From Acidobacteriota bacterium (lineage in GTDB: Bacteria > Acidobacteriota > Holophagae > Holophagales > Holophagaceae), in contig JACPUT010000006.1 in assembly GCA_016192145.1 (NCBI GenBank), positions 248,001-312,000 of the forward strand: a DNA stretch of 64,000 nt. Reading direction: 5' to 3'. The number at the start of each line of letters is the position of its first letter. The stretch's first letter is position 1. The notes under the pieces are model-generated. The model had not been told where the DNA came from and searched no databases. It saw nothing but the letters and a program-made list of their open reading frames with translations. The translations under genes were made by a program, and so were the position numbers. Positions 1 to 7,545 of this stretch are shown here, in pieces.

Positions 1-2
1 AC

Positions 3-1106
3 GCCCATCACCACCGCACGGGCGATGCCTGGTGCATCTACCCCATGTACGACTTCGCCCACCCCGTGAGCGACGCCATCGAGGGCATCACGCACTCCAT
101 CTGCACCCTGGAATTCGAGGACCACAAACCCCTCTACGACTGGTTCCTGGAGCAGGATGTCGAGGCCAAGTTCTTCCAGAAGCCCCTGCCGCGCCAGTAC
201 GAGTTCGCCCGCCTCAACGTCACCACCACCATGATGAGCAAGCGGCGCCTGCTGCTCCTCGTGGAGGAAGGCCACGTGACGGGCTGGGATGATCCCCGCA
301 TGCCCACCCTCTCCGGCCTGCGCCGCCGCGGCGTCACCCCCGAGGCCGTGCGCGCCTTCGCGGAGCGCGTGGGCGTGGCCCGGCGCGACGCCACCGTGGA
401 CATGGGCCTGCTGGACCTCAGCATCCGCGAGGATCTCGAGGCTCGCTGCGACCGCCGCATGGCCGTGATCCGCCCGTTGAAGGTCACGGTGACGAATCTC
501 GCCGAGGGCGAAATTCACTGGATCGAGCTGCCCAACCATCCCGATGCCGGCCGCGGCACCCGCAAGGTGCCCTTCGGCCGCGAGCTGTACGTCGACCGCG
601 AGGACTTCATGGAGGTCCCCGCCAAGAAGTGGTTCCGCCTGGCCCCGGGTGCCGAGGTGCGACTCCGCGGTGCCTGCTACCTCCGCTGCGAGAAGGTGGT
701 GAAGGATGCGTCGGGCGAGGTCGTCGAGCTCCGCTGCACCTGGGACCCCGCCACCCTGGGGGGCGAGGCCCCCGACGGCCGCAAGGTGAAGGGCACCCTC
801 CACTGGGTGAGCGCCACTCACGCCGTGCGTGCCGAAGTGCGCCTCTACGATCGCCTCTTCACCGTGGACGATCCCATGGATGTGCCCGAAGGCGGCGACT
901 GGCGGGGAACCCTGAACCCGGCCTCACTGGACGTGGTGCAGGCCGCCCTGGAACCCAGCCTCGGCGAGGCCAAGGCGGGCGAGCGCTTCCAGTTCGAGCG
1001 CACGGGCTACTTCGCCGTGGATGCCGATTCGAAGCCGGGGGCCTTGGTGTTCAACCGCACCGTGGGGCTCAAGGACAGTTGGGCCAAGGTGGAAGCCAAG
1101 GCCTGA
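3..1106 (+). CDS. glnS: Glutaminyl-tRNA synthetase, 3' part (5' end outside window)
   Basis: This class I aminoacyl-tRNA synthetase charges tRNA-Gln with glutamine in the cytosol. The reading frame is open from base 3, upstream of the first ATG at 45. The residues there (HHRTGDAWCIYPMYDFAHP) match the conserved catalytic core of GlnRS/GluRS-type enzymes, so the gene begins outside the window. The variant KMSKS signature appears as MMSKRRL, near residues 76-82 of the visible part. The C-terminal half looks like the two GlnRS anticodon-binding beta barrels, ending near FERTGYFAVDADS. A hairpin repeat follows the stop by about 30 bases. Presence of GlnRS suggests direct tRNA-Gln charging; a tRNA-Gln(CTG) gene lies at 29954-30028. 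Identification is firm; only the N-terminus is missing. Confidence 0.96.
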   Translation, partial: AHHHRTGDAWCIYPMYDFAHPVSDAIEGITHSICTLEFEDHKPLYDWFLEQDVEAKFFQKPLPRQYEFARLNVTTTMMSKRRLLLLVEEGHVTGWDDPRMPTLSGLRRRGVTPEAVRAFAERVGVARRDATVDMGLLDLSIREDLEARCDRRMAVIRPLKVTVTNLAEGEIHWIELPNHPDAGRGTRKVPFGRELYVDREDFMEVPAKKWFRLAPGAEVRLRGACYLRCEKVVKDASGEVVELRCTWDPATLGGEAPDGRKVKGTLHWVSATHAVRAEVRLYDRLFTVDDPMDVPEGGDWRGTLNPASLDVVQAALEPSLGEAKAGERFQFERTGYFAVDADSKPGALVFNRTVGLKDSWAKVEAKA

Positions 1107-1136
1107 TCCTGCTGCCTTCGAACCGAAAATACTTAA

Positions 1137-1204
1137 CCAGTGATGAACAGTGATGGGCCTCGGAATGCCGGCTTTTATCACCGTTCATCACTGTTCATCA
1201 CCGG
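1137..1204. repeat. Intergenic hairpin of short tandem words (glnS / ERCC4 gap)
   Basis: The left arm 1137-1155 and right arm 1186-1204 are reverse complements over 19 bases with one mismatch; the inner 15 are perfect. Within each arm the word TGATGAACAG / TGATGG is repeated at about 10-base spacing. Almost the same arm sequence recurs in the hairpin at 50428-50589. It sits between convergent genes and could act as a bidirectional terminator, but no clean T-tract follows. Confidence 0.85.
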
Positions 1205-1259
1205 CTGATTTTTTTCTTTGGCCAATCCCCGCTGCTTCTACCGTCCCACCTTCCACGGC

Positions 1260-1937
1260 TTAGGCGCCCTCAGCCGTATAGGGAATCGCCTCCTCGTTCA
1301 CGGCCCATCTGATCTTTCCGGCCTTCCGCGGACCGATGCCCACGACATCTCGAAGGGTCGCTTCTGGAGCTTGGAGGACGTTTCCCACGGTGCCGAATCG
1401 ATCCAAGAGCCGAAGGGCCAGGTTGGGTCCCACACCGGGAAGGCCCTGGAGGATATGCGATTGCAGGCCCCGCTTCGACCCCCTCCGGAGACCGGGGCGG
1501 TAGATGAATCCATGAACAGCCGCAGCCAGCTGCCGCCCAGCAAAGACCATCAACTGGGCCGTTTCCTCCCCATCTCTGGCTCGTAGGAGCGGCACGCCCC
1601 ACAAAAGGGAAGTGGTGATGAGGGCGCCTTGGATGGCCTGACGCGAAAAGCGGCGTCCCTGCAGGTCAGCGGCGGTCCCTTCCAGGAGCAGGAGGGAGGG
1701 TACACGGGAGGTGGCGAGCCTCCGGGCCTGCCGAAAGAGTCGGCCATCTTCGATGGACTGCAGCAGATCGGGAAGGGTCTTCCGCTCCACAAGGAGCCGA
1801 CCTCCTACGAGATAGTCCCCAACTTGGAGCCGACGAAAGCTGCAAGCTACGCCCGGGGCTGCCTCCAACGCAATCGCTGCACAGCATCCCCGTTCCCGAT
1901 CATCGATGGTGATATGAAGGGGCGAAGGCGAATCCAT
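1260..1937 (-). CDS. ERCC4-domain nuclease with helix-hairpin-helix tail
   Basis: A 225-residue protein resembling the short XPF/Mus81-type structure-specific nucleases. The N-terminal domain has the ERCC4 catalytic signature: DDRER at residues 12-16, GDY at 40-42 and VERKTLPD at 50-57, which supplies the metal-binding D, E and K residues. The C-terminal 55 residues read as a tandem helix-hairpin-helix domain (LPGVGPNLALRLLDRFG, then VVGIGPRKAGKIR), the DNA-binding half of XPF. No helicase domain is attached. Archaeal XPF has the same layout; in bacteria such stand-alone proteins are uncommon. The likely role is cleavage of branched or flap DNA in repair. The start is preceded by AGGG at good spacing. 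Biochemical specificity is not visible from sequence. Confidence 0.85.
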   Translation of the reverse strand: MDSPSPLHITIDDRERGCCAAIALEAAPGVACSFRRLQVGDYLVGGRLLVERKTLPDLLQSIEDGRLFRQARRLATSRVPSLLLLEGTAADLQGRRFSRQAIQGALITTSLLWGVPLLRARDGEETAQLMVFAGRQLAAAVHGFIYRPGLRRGSKRGLQSHILQGLPGVGPNLALRLLDRFGTVGNVLQAPEATLRDVVGIGPRKAGKIRWAVNEEAIPYTAEGA

Positions 1938-2010
1938 GGACCCTCCTGAACTGGGGCCCAGCTTAGCCGACCGCCCAAATTCTTCGGATGGTTTTCCATC
2001 GCGCCCTTGT

Positions 2011-2883
2011 TTATCTCCGCCGCTTCCGCCGCGCCACTTTCACCGGCGTCGGCCCCTCCAGCCACTGACGGATCCGGGCCGCGTCCCCCAGGCGGGTGTA
2101 CTTGCCCCAGGAGTCGAGCAGGATGATCACCAGGGCGCGCCCGGCCAGGTTCGTCTGCATCACGAGGCACTTACCGGCCTCCTCGAGGTAGCCGGTCTTG
2201 GATAGGCCGATGTCCCAGCGGTGGTTCCGGGTGAGGCCGTTGGTGTTCAGGAAGGCGATGCGGCGGTGGCCGGAGCCGATCTCGGCTTCGCCCCGGGTGC
2301 TGAAGTCGCGGATCGTCGGGTAGCGGTGGGCCGCGTCCACGAGGGTGGCCAGCTCCCGCGCGGTGGCGACGTTCCCGCCGTCCAGGCCCGTGGGGTCCTC
2401 GAAGTGGGTGCGCTTGAGGCCGAGCTCTCCCGCCTTGGCGTTCATGGCGGCCACGCAGGCCTCGAGGCCACCCGGGTAGGTGCGTCCCAGGGCATGGGCG
2501 GCCCGGTTCTCGGAGGCCAGCAGGGCCAGGAGCAGGGCCTCCCCCCGGGTGAGGTGGGTGCCCACGGGGAGGCGGGATTTGCTGTGGCGCAGGGTGTCGA
2601 CGTCCGCCTTCTCGATGCGGATCCCTTCCTGGAGATCCAGCTTCGCGTCCAGCACCACCATGGCGGTCATGAGCTTGGTGAGGGAGGCCATGGGGGCCAC
2701 GGTCGCGCCCCCCTTGTCATAGAGCACCTCCCCGGTGCGCTGATCCAGGATCAGGGCCTCGGCGGAGCGGAGCCTCAGGGCCGTCCGCTTGTGGGCGGCG
2801 CCCGCCGTGCCACCGGCTTGCAGGGCCGCGGAAAGGAGACTCAAGGCACAACCCATCAGAACTGCCTGGAATCCCTTGCTCAT
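2011..2883 (-). CDS. pbpG: D-alanyl-D-alanine endopeptidase, PBP7 type (peptidase S11)
   Basis: A periplasmic serine peptidase of the low-molecular-weight penicillin-binding protein class that cleaves peptidoglycan cross-links. All three S11 motifs are present: SLTK near residues 67-70, SEN near 124-126 and KTG near 229-231. The surrounding text (LMTAMVVLDAKLDLQEG, ASENRAAHALGRTYPGG) follows E. coli PBP7 closely. A signal peptide covers about the first 25 residues. The start chosen at 2883 has GGAGG four bases upstream; an upstream GTG at 2901 would add six residues and lacks a better site. The protein ends in a basic tail (VKVARRKRRR). It is monocistronic and divergent from the nuo operon. 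Confidence 0.92.
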   Translation of the reverse strand: MSKGFQAVLMGCALSLLSAALQAGGTAGAAHKRTALRLRSAEALILDQRTGEVLYDKGGATVAPMASLTKLMTAMVVLDAKLDLQEGIRIEKADVDTLRHSKSRLPVGTHLTRGEALLLALLASENRAAHALGRTYPGGLEACVAAMNAKAGELGLKRTHFEDPTGLDGGNVATARELATLVDAAHRYPTIRDFSTRGEAEIGSGHRRIAFLNTNGLTRNHRWDIGLSKTGYLEEAGKCLVMQTNLAGRALVIILLDSWGKYTRLGDAARIRQWLEGPTPVKVARRKRRR

Positions 2884-3150
2884 GCCGCCTCCCGCCTCCA
2901 CCCTATCGGCAAAAGGGCCATTGCCGGGAGCGCCTGGGGCGGGCCGTCATTCCAGCTCCGGGAATGGGGGATCCCTCTGGGCGAATGCGGGGGGTCGCCC
3001 CTAGGGCCCACGCGGGTTGTGCCACGGGCTCTTGAGACCTTCGTCGCCTAGATAGATGCCCGTTGGGCTGGTAGATTCAATGGGTTGGACTGCGGCGCAA
3101 GCCCTGCCTTTCGTCTGCCGACGATCTTGACTGTCTTCCCGGGACGGCCC

Positions 3151-4227
3151 ATGGAAACCCTTGCCAGCCTGCTGCACACCTCGCCCGCCACCGCCTGGAT
3201 GGCGGTGAAGGTCCTCATGGCCTTCGGGCTGATCATGGGCATCGCGCCGCCGCTCACCTGGGCGGAGCGCCGCGGCAGCGCCATGATCCAAGATCGCATC
3301 GGCCCCAACCGGGCCGCCCTCTTCGGCAAGATCCGCATCCTGGGCCTCGTGCAAGCCCTGGCCGATGGCGTGAAGTTCTTCTTCAAGGAAGACCTCGTGC
3401 CCCCCCACGCCAACAAGCGCCTCTTCTGGCTGGCGCCCCTCCTCGCCTTCGTGCCCGCCATGCTCGGCTTCGCCGTGATCCCCATGGGCCGCAGCTTCCT
3501 GAGCGGCGGCACCGAGTACCACCTGAGCCTGCTCGATCCCGGCAATGGCATGGGCATGCTCTTTCCCATGGCCGTGGGCGCCATGGCCGTGTACGGCATC
3601 CTCGTGGCGGCCTGGTCCAGCAACAACAAGTGGGCCATCCTCGGCGGCATGCGGGCCTCCGCGCAGATGGTGAGCTACGAGGTGGGCCTCTCCCTCGCCG
3701 TGATCGCCATCTTCATGGTGACGGGCGGCTACGATCCCCACGAGATCGTGAAGGCGCAGCAGGGCACCTTCCTCGGCGTGCTTCCCAACTGGTACGTGTT
3801 CCGCCAGCCCTTCGGCTTCCTCGTCTTTTTCGTCTGCATGTTCGCCGAGGCCAACCGCCTCCCCTTCGACTTCGCCGAGGGTGAGAGCGAAATCGTGGCG
3901 GGCTTCCACATCGAGTACGGCTCCATGAAGTTCGCCCTCATCGGCCTCGCGGAGTACGGGCACATCCTGGGGGCCTCCGCCCTCATCACCACCATGTACC
4001 TGGGCGGCTGGGGTATCCCCTTCGTGGCCGACCACGGCCAGATCCCCGTGATCGTGACCTTCCTCGTGTTCCTCACGAAGGTGATCGCCCTCTGCCTCGT
4101 CTTCATCTGGGTCCGGTGGACCCTGCCGCGCTTCCGCTATGACCAGCTCATGAACCTGGGCTGGAAGAAGCTGTTGCCCATCTCCATGGCGAACTTGCTC
4201 TACTTCGCCTACCGCATGAGGGGCTGA
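3151..4227 (+). CDS. nuoH: NADH-quinone oxidoreductase subunit H
   Basis: The heel subunit of complex I, an eight-helix membrane protein that forms the quinone channel next to NuoB/D. Characteristic strings are seen: AERRGSAMIQDRIGPNR near residue 35, FFFKEDLVPP, and the acidic loop RLPFDFAEGESEIVAGFHIEYG. The start at 3151 is chosen because METLASLLHT leads directly into the first helix; a TTG further upstream at 3085 would add an unrelated 22 residues. It opens a tight operon, nuoHIJKLMN, all in one direction. nuoA-G are not upstream: pbpG on the other strand is the neighbour. Length (358 residues) is normal for the family. Confidence 0.96.
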   Translation: METLASLLHTSPATAWMAVKVLMAFGLIMGIAPPLTWAERRGSAMIQDRIGPNRAALFGKIRILGLVQALADGVKFFFKEDLVPPHANKRLFWLAPLLAFVPAMLGFAVIPMGRSFLSGGTEYHLSLLDPGNGMGMLFPMAVGAMAVYGILVAAWSSNNKWAILGGMRASAQMVSYEVGLSLAVIAIFMVTGGYDPHEIVKAQQGTFLGVLPNWYVFRQPFGFLVFFVCMFAEANRLPFDFAEGESEIVAGFHIEYGSMKFALIGLAEYGHILGASALITTMYLGGWGIPFVADHGQIPVIVTFLVFLTKVIALCLVFIWVRWTLPRFRYDQLMNLGWKKLLPISMANLLYFAYRMRG

Positions 4228-4229
4228 CC

Positions 4230-4799
4230 ATGGGTGTCCTCGTCAAGAAAGTCGAACTGACCTGGTGGGAACGCCTCTACGTGGTGAGCGTCGCCATCGG
4301 CATGGGCGTCACCTTCAAGCACTTCATCAAGCAGCTCCTCACCCCCACGTCGAAGCGGTACACCATCCAGTACCCCGACATGAAGAAGGAGATGCCCAAG
4401 GGCTACCGCGGCCTCCACGAGCTCAAGCGCTTCGAGGATGGCGCCATCAAGTGCGTGGCCTGCTTCATGTGCCAGGAGGCCTGCCCGGCCCGCTGCATCA
4501 GCATCGAAGCCGAGGAGTTCAGCGAGCTGAACTTCACCCAGGGCTTCGAGGAGAAGCGCCCGGCCACCTTCAAGATCGACATGCTCCGCTGCATTTTCTG
4601 CGGCATGTGCGAAGAGGCCTGCCCGAAGGATGCGATCTGGCTCCGCGACAACTACGAGCTGGCCGCCTACGATCGCCTCTCCATGAACTTCGGCAAGTGG
4701 GACCTCATCAACACCTACGCCGAGCCGGACGGGAAAGCCCGCCTCACGCAGGCCGAAGAGAGCCCCATGACCCCCAGCCGCCGCACTGTGGCCCTCTAG
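4230..4799 (+). CDS. nuoI: NADH-quinone oxidoreductase subunit I (2x 4Fe-4S)
   Basis: A ferredoxin-like subunit at the base of the complex I peripheral arm that passes electrons to the terminal cluster N2. Two classical 4Fe-4S motifs are present: CVACFMCQEACPARC near residues 72-86 and CIFCGMCEEACPKDA near 118-132. It begins two bases after nuoH ends, so translation is probably coupled. The 189-residue length is typical. Because its physical partners NuoB, C, D and G are not encoded nearby, at least one further nuo locus must exist elsewhere if the complex is complete. Confidence 0.96.
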   Translation: MGVLVKKVELTWWERLYVVSVAIGMGVTFKHFIKQLLTPTSKRYTIQYPDMKKEMPKGYRGLHELKRFEDGAIKCVACFMCQEACPARCISIEAEEFSELNFTQGFEEKRPATFKIDMLRCIFCGMCEEACPKDAIWLRDNYELAAYDRLSMNFGKWDLINTYAEPDGKARLTQAEESPMTPSRRTVAL

Positions 4800-4809
4800 G
4801 AGACCGGAG

Positions 4810-5301
4810 ATGTTCCTCACCTTCGCCATCCTTGCCCTGGCCGGCGCCCTGGCCCTCCTGCTGCAGAAGAACGCCATCGAGGCGGGTCTCTGCATGGCCC
4901 TCAGCTTCCTGGGCGTGTCGGGCCTCTTCGTGCTGCTCGGCAACCCCGTGGCCGCCGCCCTGCAGATCATCGTCTACGCCGGCGCCATCCTGATCCTCGT
5001 GCTCTTCGTGATCATGCTGCTCAACAGCCACGAAGAGGAGCCCGCCGAAGTCTCCCGGCCCATCCAGCGCTGGGGCTCCGTGGCCCTGGTGGCCGTGCTC
5101 GGCCTCGGCGCCTTCCGGCTCCTGAACGGCAGCCCGGCCCTGGCCGAGCTGGCCGCCAAGCCCGTGACGGGCGCCTCCACGAACCTGCACAGCCTGGGCG
5201 ACATGCTCTTCAGCCAGCACCTGCTGGGCTTCGAAGTGGCGGGCTTCCTCCTGCTGGCCGCCATGATCGGGGCCGTCGCCCTGGTTAAAAAGAACCTTTA
5301 G
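4810..5301 (+). CDS. nuoJ: NADH-quinone oxidoreductase subunit J
   Basis: A membrane subunit with five predicted helices that helps build the quinone-proximal proton path. The family signature is visible as NPVAAALQIIVYAGAILILVLFVIMLL around residues 38-66. It is 163 residues, within the normal range. An AGGAGA-like ribosome-binding site overlaps the end of nuoI (TAGGAGACCGGAG before the ATG). It sits in conserved order between nuoI and nuoK. Confidence 0.94.
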   Translation: MFLTFAILALAGALALLLQKNAIEAGLCMALSFLGVSGLFVLLGNPVAAALQIIVYAGAILILVLFVIMLLNSHEEEPAEVSRPIQRWGSVALVAVLGLGAFRLLNGSPALAELAAKPVTGASTNLHSLGDMLFSQHLLGFEVAGFLLLAAMIGAVALVKKNL

Positions 5302-5310
5302 GGAGCCGCG

Positions 5311-5628
5311 ATGGACCTGCTTTCCGGAACCCTCCAAGGCTACCTGCTGGTCGCCTTCCTCCTGTTCCTCATCGGGCTCGCCACCGTGTTGCTGCGGCGC
5401 ACCTTGCTCCTGCAGTTCATGGGCATCGAGCTGATGCTCAACGCGGCGAACGTGGCCCTGCTGGCCTTCGCCCGCTGGCGCGGGAGCGATCTCCAGGGCA
5501 CCGTGTTCTACCTCTTCATCATCGCCGTCGCCGCGTGCGAAGCCGCCGTGGGCCTGGCCCTCGTCATCGGCCTGCACCGCCACCGCGCCACCACCGATGC
5601 CGATAAGGCCTCGAGCCTGAAGCAGTGA
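5311..5628 (+). CDS. nuoK: NADH-quinone oxidoreductase subunit K
   Basis: A small three-helix Mrp-type membrane subunit. The conserved stretch LLQFMGIELMLNAANVALLAF (residues about 33-53) carries the glutamate (GIE) used in proton transfer, and a second glutamate follows in AACEAAVGLAL. Length is 105 residues. GGGAGCC precedes the start, nine bases after nuoJ. Standard operon position before nuoL. Confidence 0.95.
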   Translation: MDLLSGTLQGYLLVAFLLFLIGLATVLLRRTLLLQFMGIELMLNAANVALLAFARWRGSDLQGTVFYLFIIAVAACEAAVGLALVIGLHRHRATTDADKASSLKQ

Positions 5629-5635
5629 GGAACCA

Positions 5636-7537
5636 ATGACCTACGCTTGGCTCATTCCCGTCCTCCCCCTCCTCGGCTTCCTGGTGAACCTCCTCGTCGG
5701 CAAGAAGGTCGGCAAGGGCTTCGTCACGGCCGTGGCCGTGGGCTCCGTGACCCTCAGCTTCATCCTGGCCGTGCGCCTCTTCCTCGCCATGAAGGGCGCC
5801 GACGGTCACCGGCTCGACCTCGCCTATTTCACCTGGATGCAGACCGGGGCCCTTACGGTGCCCTTCGGCTTCACCGTGGATCCCCTCAGCGGCACCATGA
5901 TGCTCGTCATCACGGGCATCGGCCTCCTCATCCACCTCTACTCCGTGGGCTACATGCACGAGGAGGAGGGCTACTACCGCTACTTCGCCTACCTCAACCT
6001 CTTCGTCTTCTTCATGCTGACGCTGGTGCTGGGCGACAGCCTGGTGCTGATGTTCGTGGGCTGGGAGGGCGTGGGCCTCTGCTCCTACCTGCTCATCGGC
6101 TACTACTTCGAGACGGACTACGCGCCCGACGCGGGCCTCAAGGCCTTCCTCACCAACCGCGTGGGCGACCTGGGCGTGGCCATCGGCATGATGGCGCTCT
6201 TCGCGGCTTTCGGCACGCTCACCGTGAGCGGCATCCTCACTCAGGCGGGCCACCTGGCCCCCGAAGTGGGCTTCGGCTTCCTCACCTTCGCCACCCTGAT
6301 GCTCTTCGTGGGCGCCACGGGCAAGAGCGCCCAGCTGCCCCTCTACCTCTGGCTGCCGGACGCCATGGCGGGCCCGACCCCCGTCAGCGCCCTGATCCAC
6401 GCGGCCACCATGGTCACCAGCGGCATCTACCTCATCTGCCGCCTGGCCCCCGTCTTCCAGCTCACGCCCACGACCCTCACGGTGGTGGCCTGGGTGGGCG
6501 GCCTCACGGCCCTCTTCGCGGCGACCATCGGCCTCTTCCAGCGCGATATCAAGAAGGTGCTGGCCTACTCCACCGTCTCCCAGCTGGGCTTCATGTTCCT
6601 GGGCCTCGGGGCCACGGGCTTCGCGGCGGGCTTCTTCCACGTGTTCACCCACGCCTGGTTCAAGGCCCTCCTCTTCCTCGGCGCGGGCAGCGTGATCCAC
6701 GCCCTGCACCACCAGCAGGACCTCTTCAAGATGGGCGGGCTGAAGTCCAAGACCCCCGTGACCTTTTGGACCATGCTCATCGCCACCTTCGCGATCATGG
6801 GCCTGCCCCCCTTCAGCGGTTTCTTCAGCAAGGACGAGATCCTCTACCTCGCCTACCTCAAGAGCCCTCTGCTGTGGGTGATCGGCGTCGTGGCCGCCTG
6901 CTGCACGAGCTTCTACATGTGGCGCCTCATGGCCCTCACCTTCTGGGGCGAGCCCCGCGATCACCACGCGTACGACCACGCGCATGAGAGCCCCAAGACC
7001 ATGACCGTGCCCCTGATGGTGCTGGCCGTGGGTTCCGCCCTCTTCGGCTTCTGGGGCGTCCCCGAGGCCTTCGGCGGCCATTTCGCCATCGGCGAGTGGC
7101 TGAAGCCGGCCCTCACCTTCGGGCAGCTGCACGGGGAGCACGGCCACCACGCCGGTCCCGCCATCGCCCTGGCCGCCACCTCCACGGTGCTGGGTGTGAT
7201 CTTCGGTCTCTTCGGCTGGTTCAAGTACAAGGACGGCCTCGCCTGGGAGGAGGGCTTCATCGCCAAGTTCCCCGCCGTGCATCGCGTCCTGCTCAACAAG
7301 TACTACGTGGATGAGGCCGTGGAACTCACGATCCTCGGCCCCCTGCGCTGGTTCGGCAACGTGTGCTGGAAGCTCTTCGACGTGATCCTCATCGACGGCG
7401 TGGGCGTGAACCTGCCCGCGGCGCTGACGAAGGTGGCCGGCGACTTCGTGGCCCTCTTCCAGACGGGCCGCGTGCGGAACTACGTCTTCACCATGGGCCT
7501 GGGCGTCGCCGCCCTCCTCTACATGCTGCTGAAGTAG
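5636..7537 (+). CDS. nuoL: NADH-quinone oxidoreductase subunit L (antiporter-like)
   Basis: The distal proton-pumping subunit of complex I, 633 residues with about 16 membrane helices. Diagnostic text includes GWEGVGLCSYLLIGYYF near residue 142, LPDAMAGPTPVSALIHAATM near 240, FQRDIKKVLAYSTVSQLGFM near 302 and GLPPFSGFFSKDEIL near 393. The C-terminus contains the long lateral amphipathic helix region and a final helix (FTMGLGVAALLYMLLK). A GAGGAACC site precedes the ATG seven bases after nuoK. No unusual features. Confidence 0.96.
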   Translation: MTYAWLIPVLPLLGFLVNLLVGKKVGKGFVTAVAVGSVTLSFILAVRLFLAMKGADGHRLDLAYFTWMQTGALTVPFGFTVDPLSGTMMLVITGIGLLIHLYSVGYMHEEEGYYRYFAYLNLFVFFMLTLVLGDSLVLMFVGWEGVGLCSYLLIGYYFETDYAPDAGLKAFLTNRVGDLGVAIGMMALFAAFGTLTVSGILTQAGHLAPEVGFGFLTFATLMLFVGATGKSAQLPLYLWLPDAMAGPTPVSALIHAATMVTSGIYLICRLAPVFQLTPTTLTVVAWVGGLTALFAATIGLFQRDIKKVLAYSTVSQLGFMFLGLGATGFAAGFFHVFTHAWFKALLFLGAGSVIHALHHQQDLFKMGGLKSKTPVTFWTMLIATFAIMGLPPFSGFFSKDEILYLAYLKSPLLWVIGVVAACCTSFYMWRLMALTFWGEPRDHHAYDHAHESPKTMTVPLMVLAVGSALFGFWGVPEAFGGHFAIGEWLKPALTFGQLHGEHGHHAGPAIALAATSTVLGVIFGLFGWFKYKDGLAWEEGFIAKFPAVHRVLLNKYYVDEAVELTILGPLRWFGNVCWKLFDVILIDGVGVNLPAALTKVAGDFVALFQTGRVRNYVFTMGLGVAALLYMLLK

Positions 7538-7545
7538 GAGCCAAA

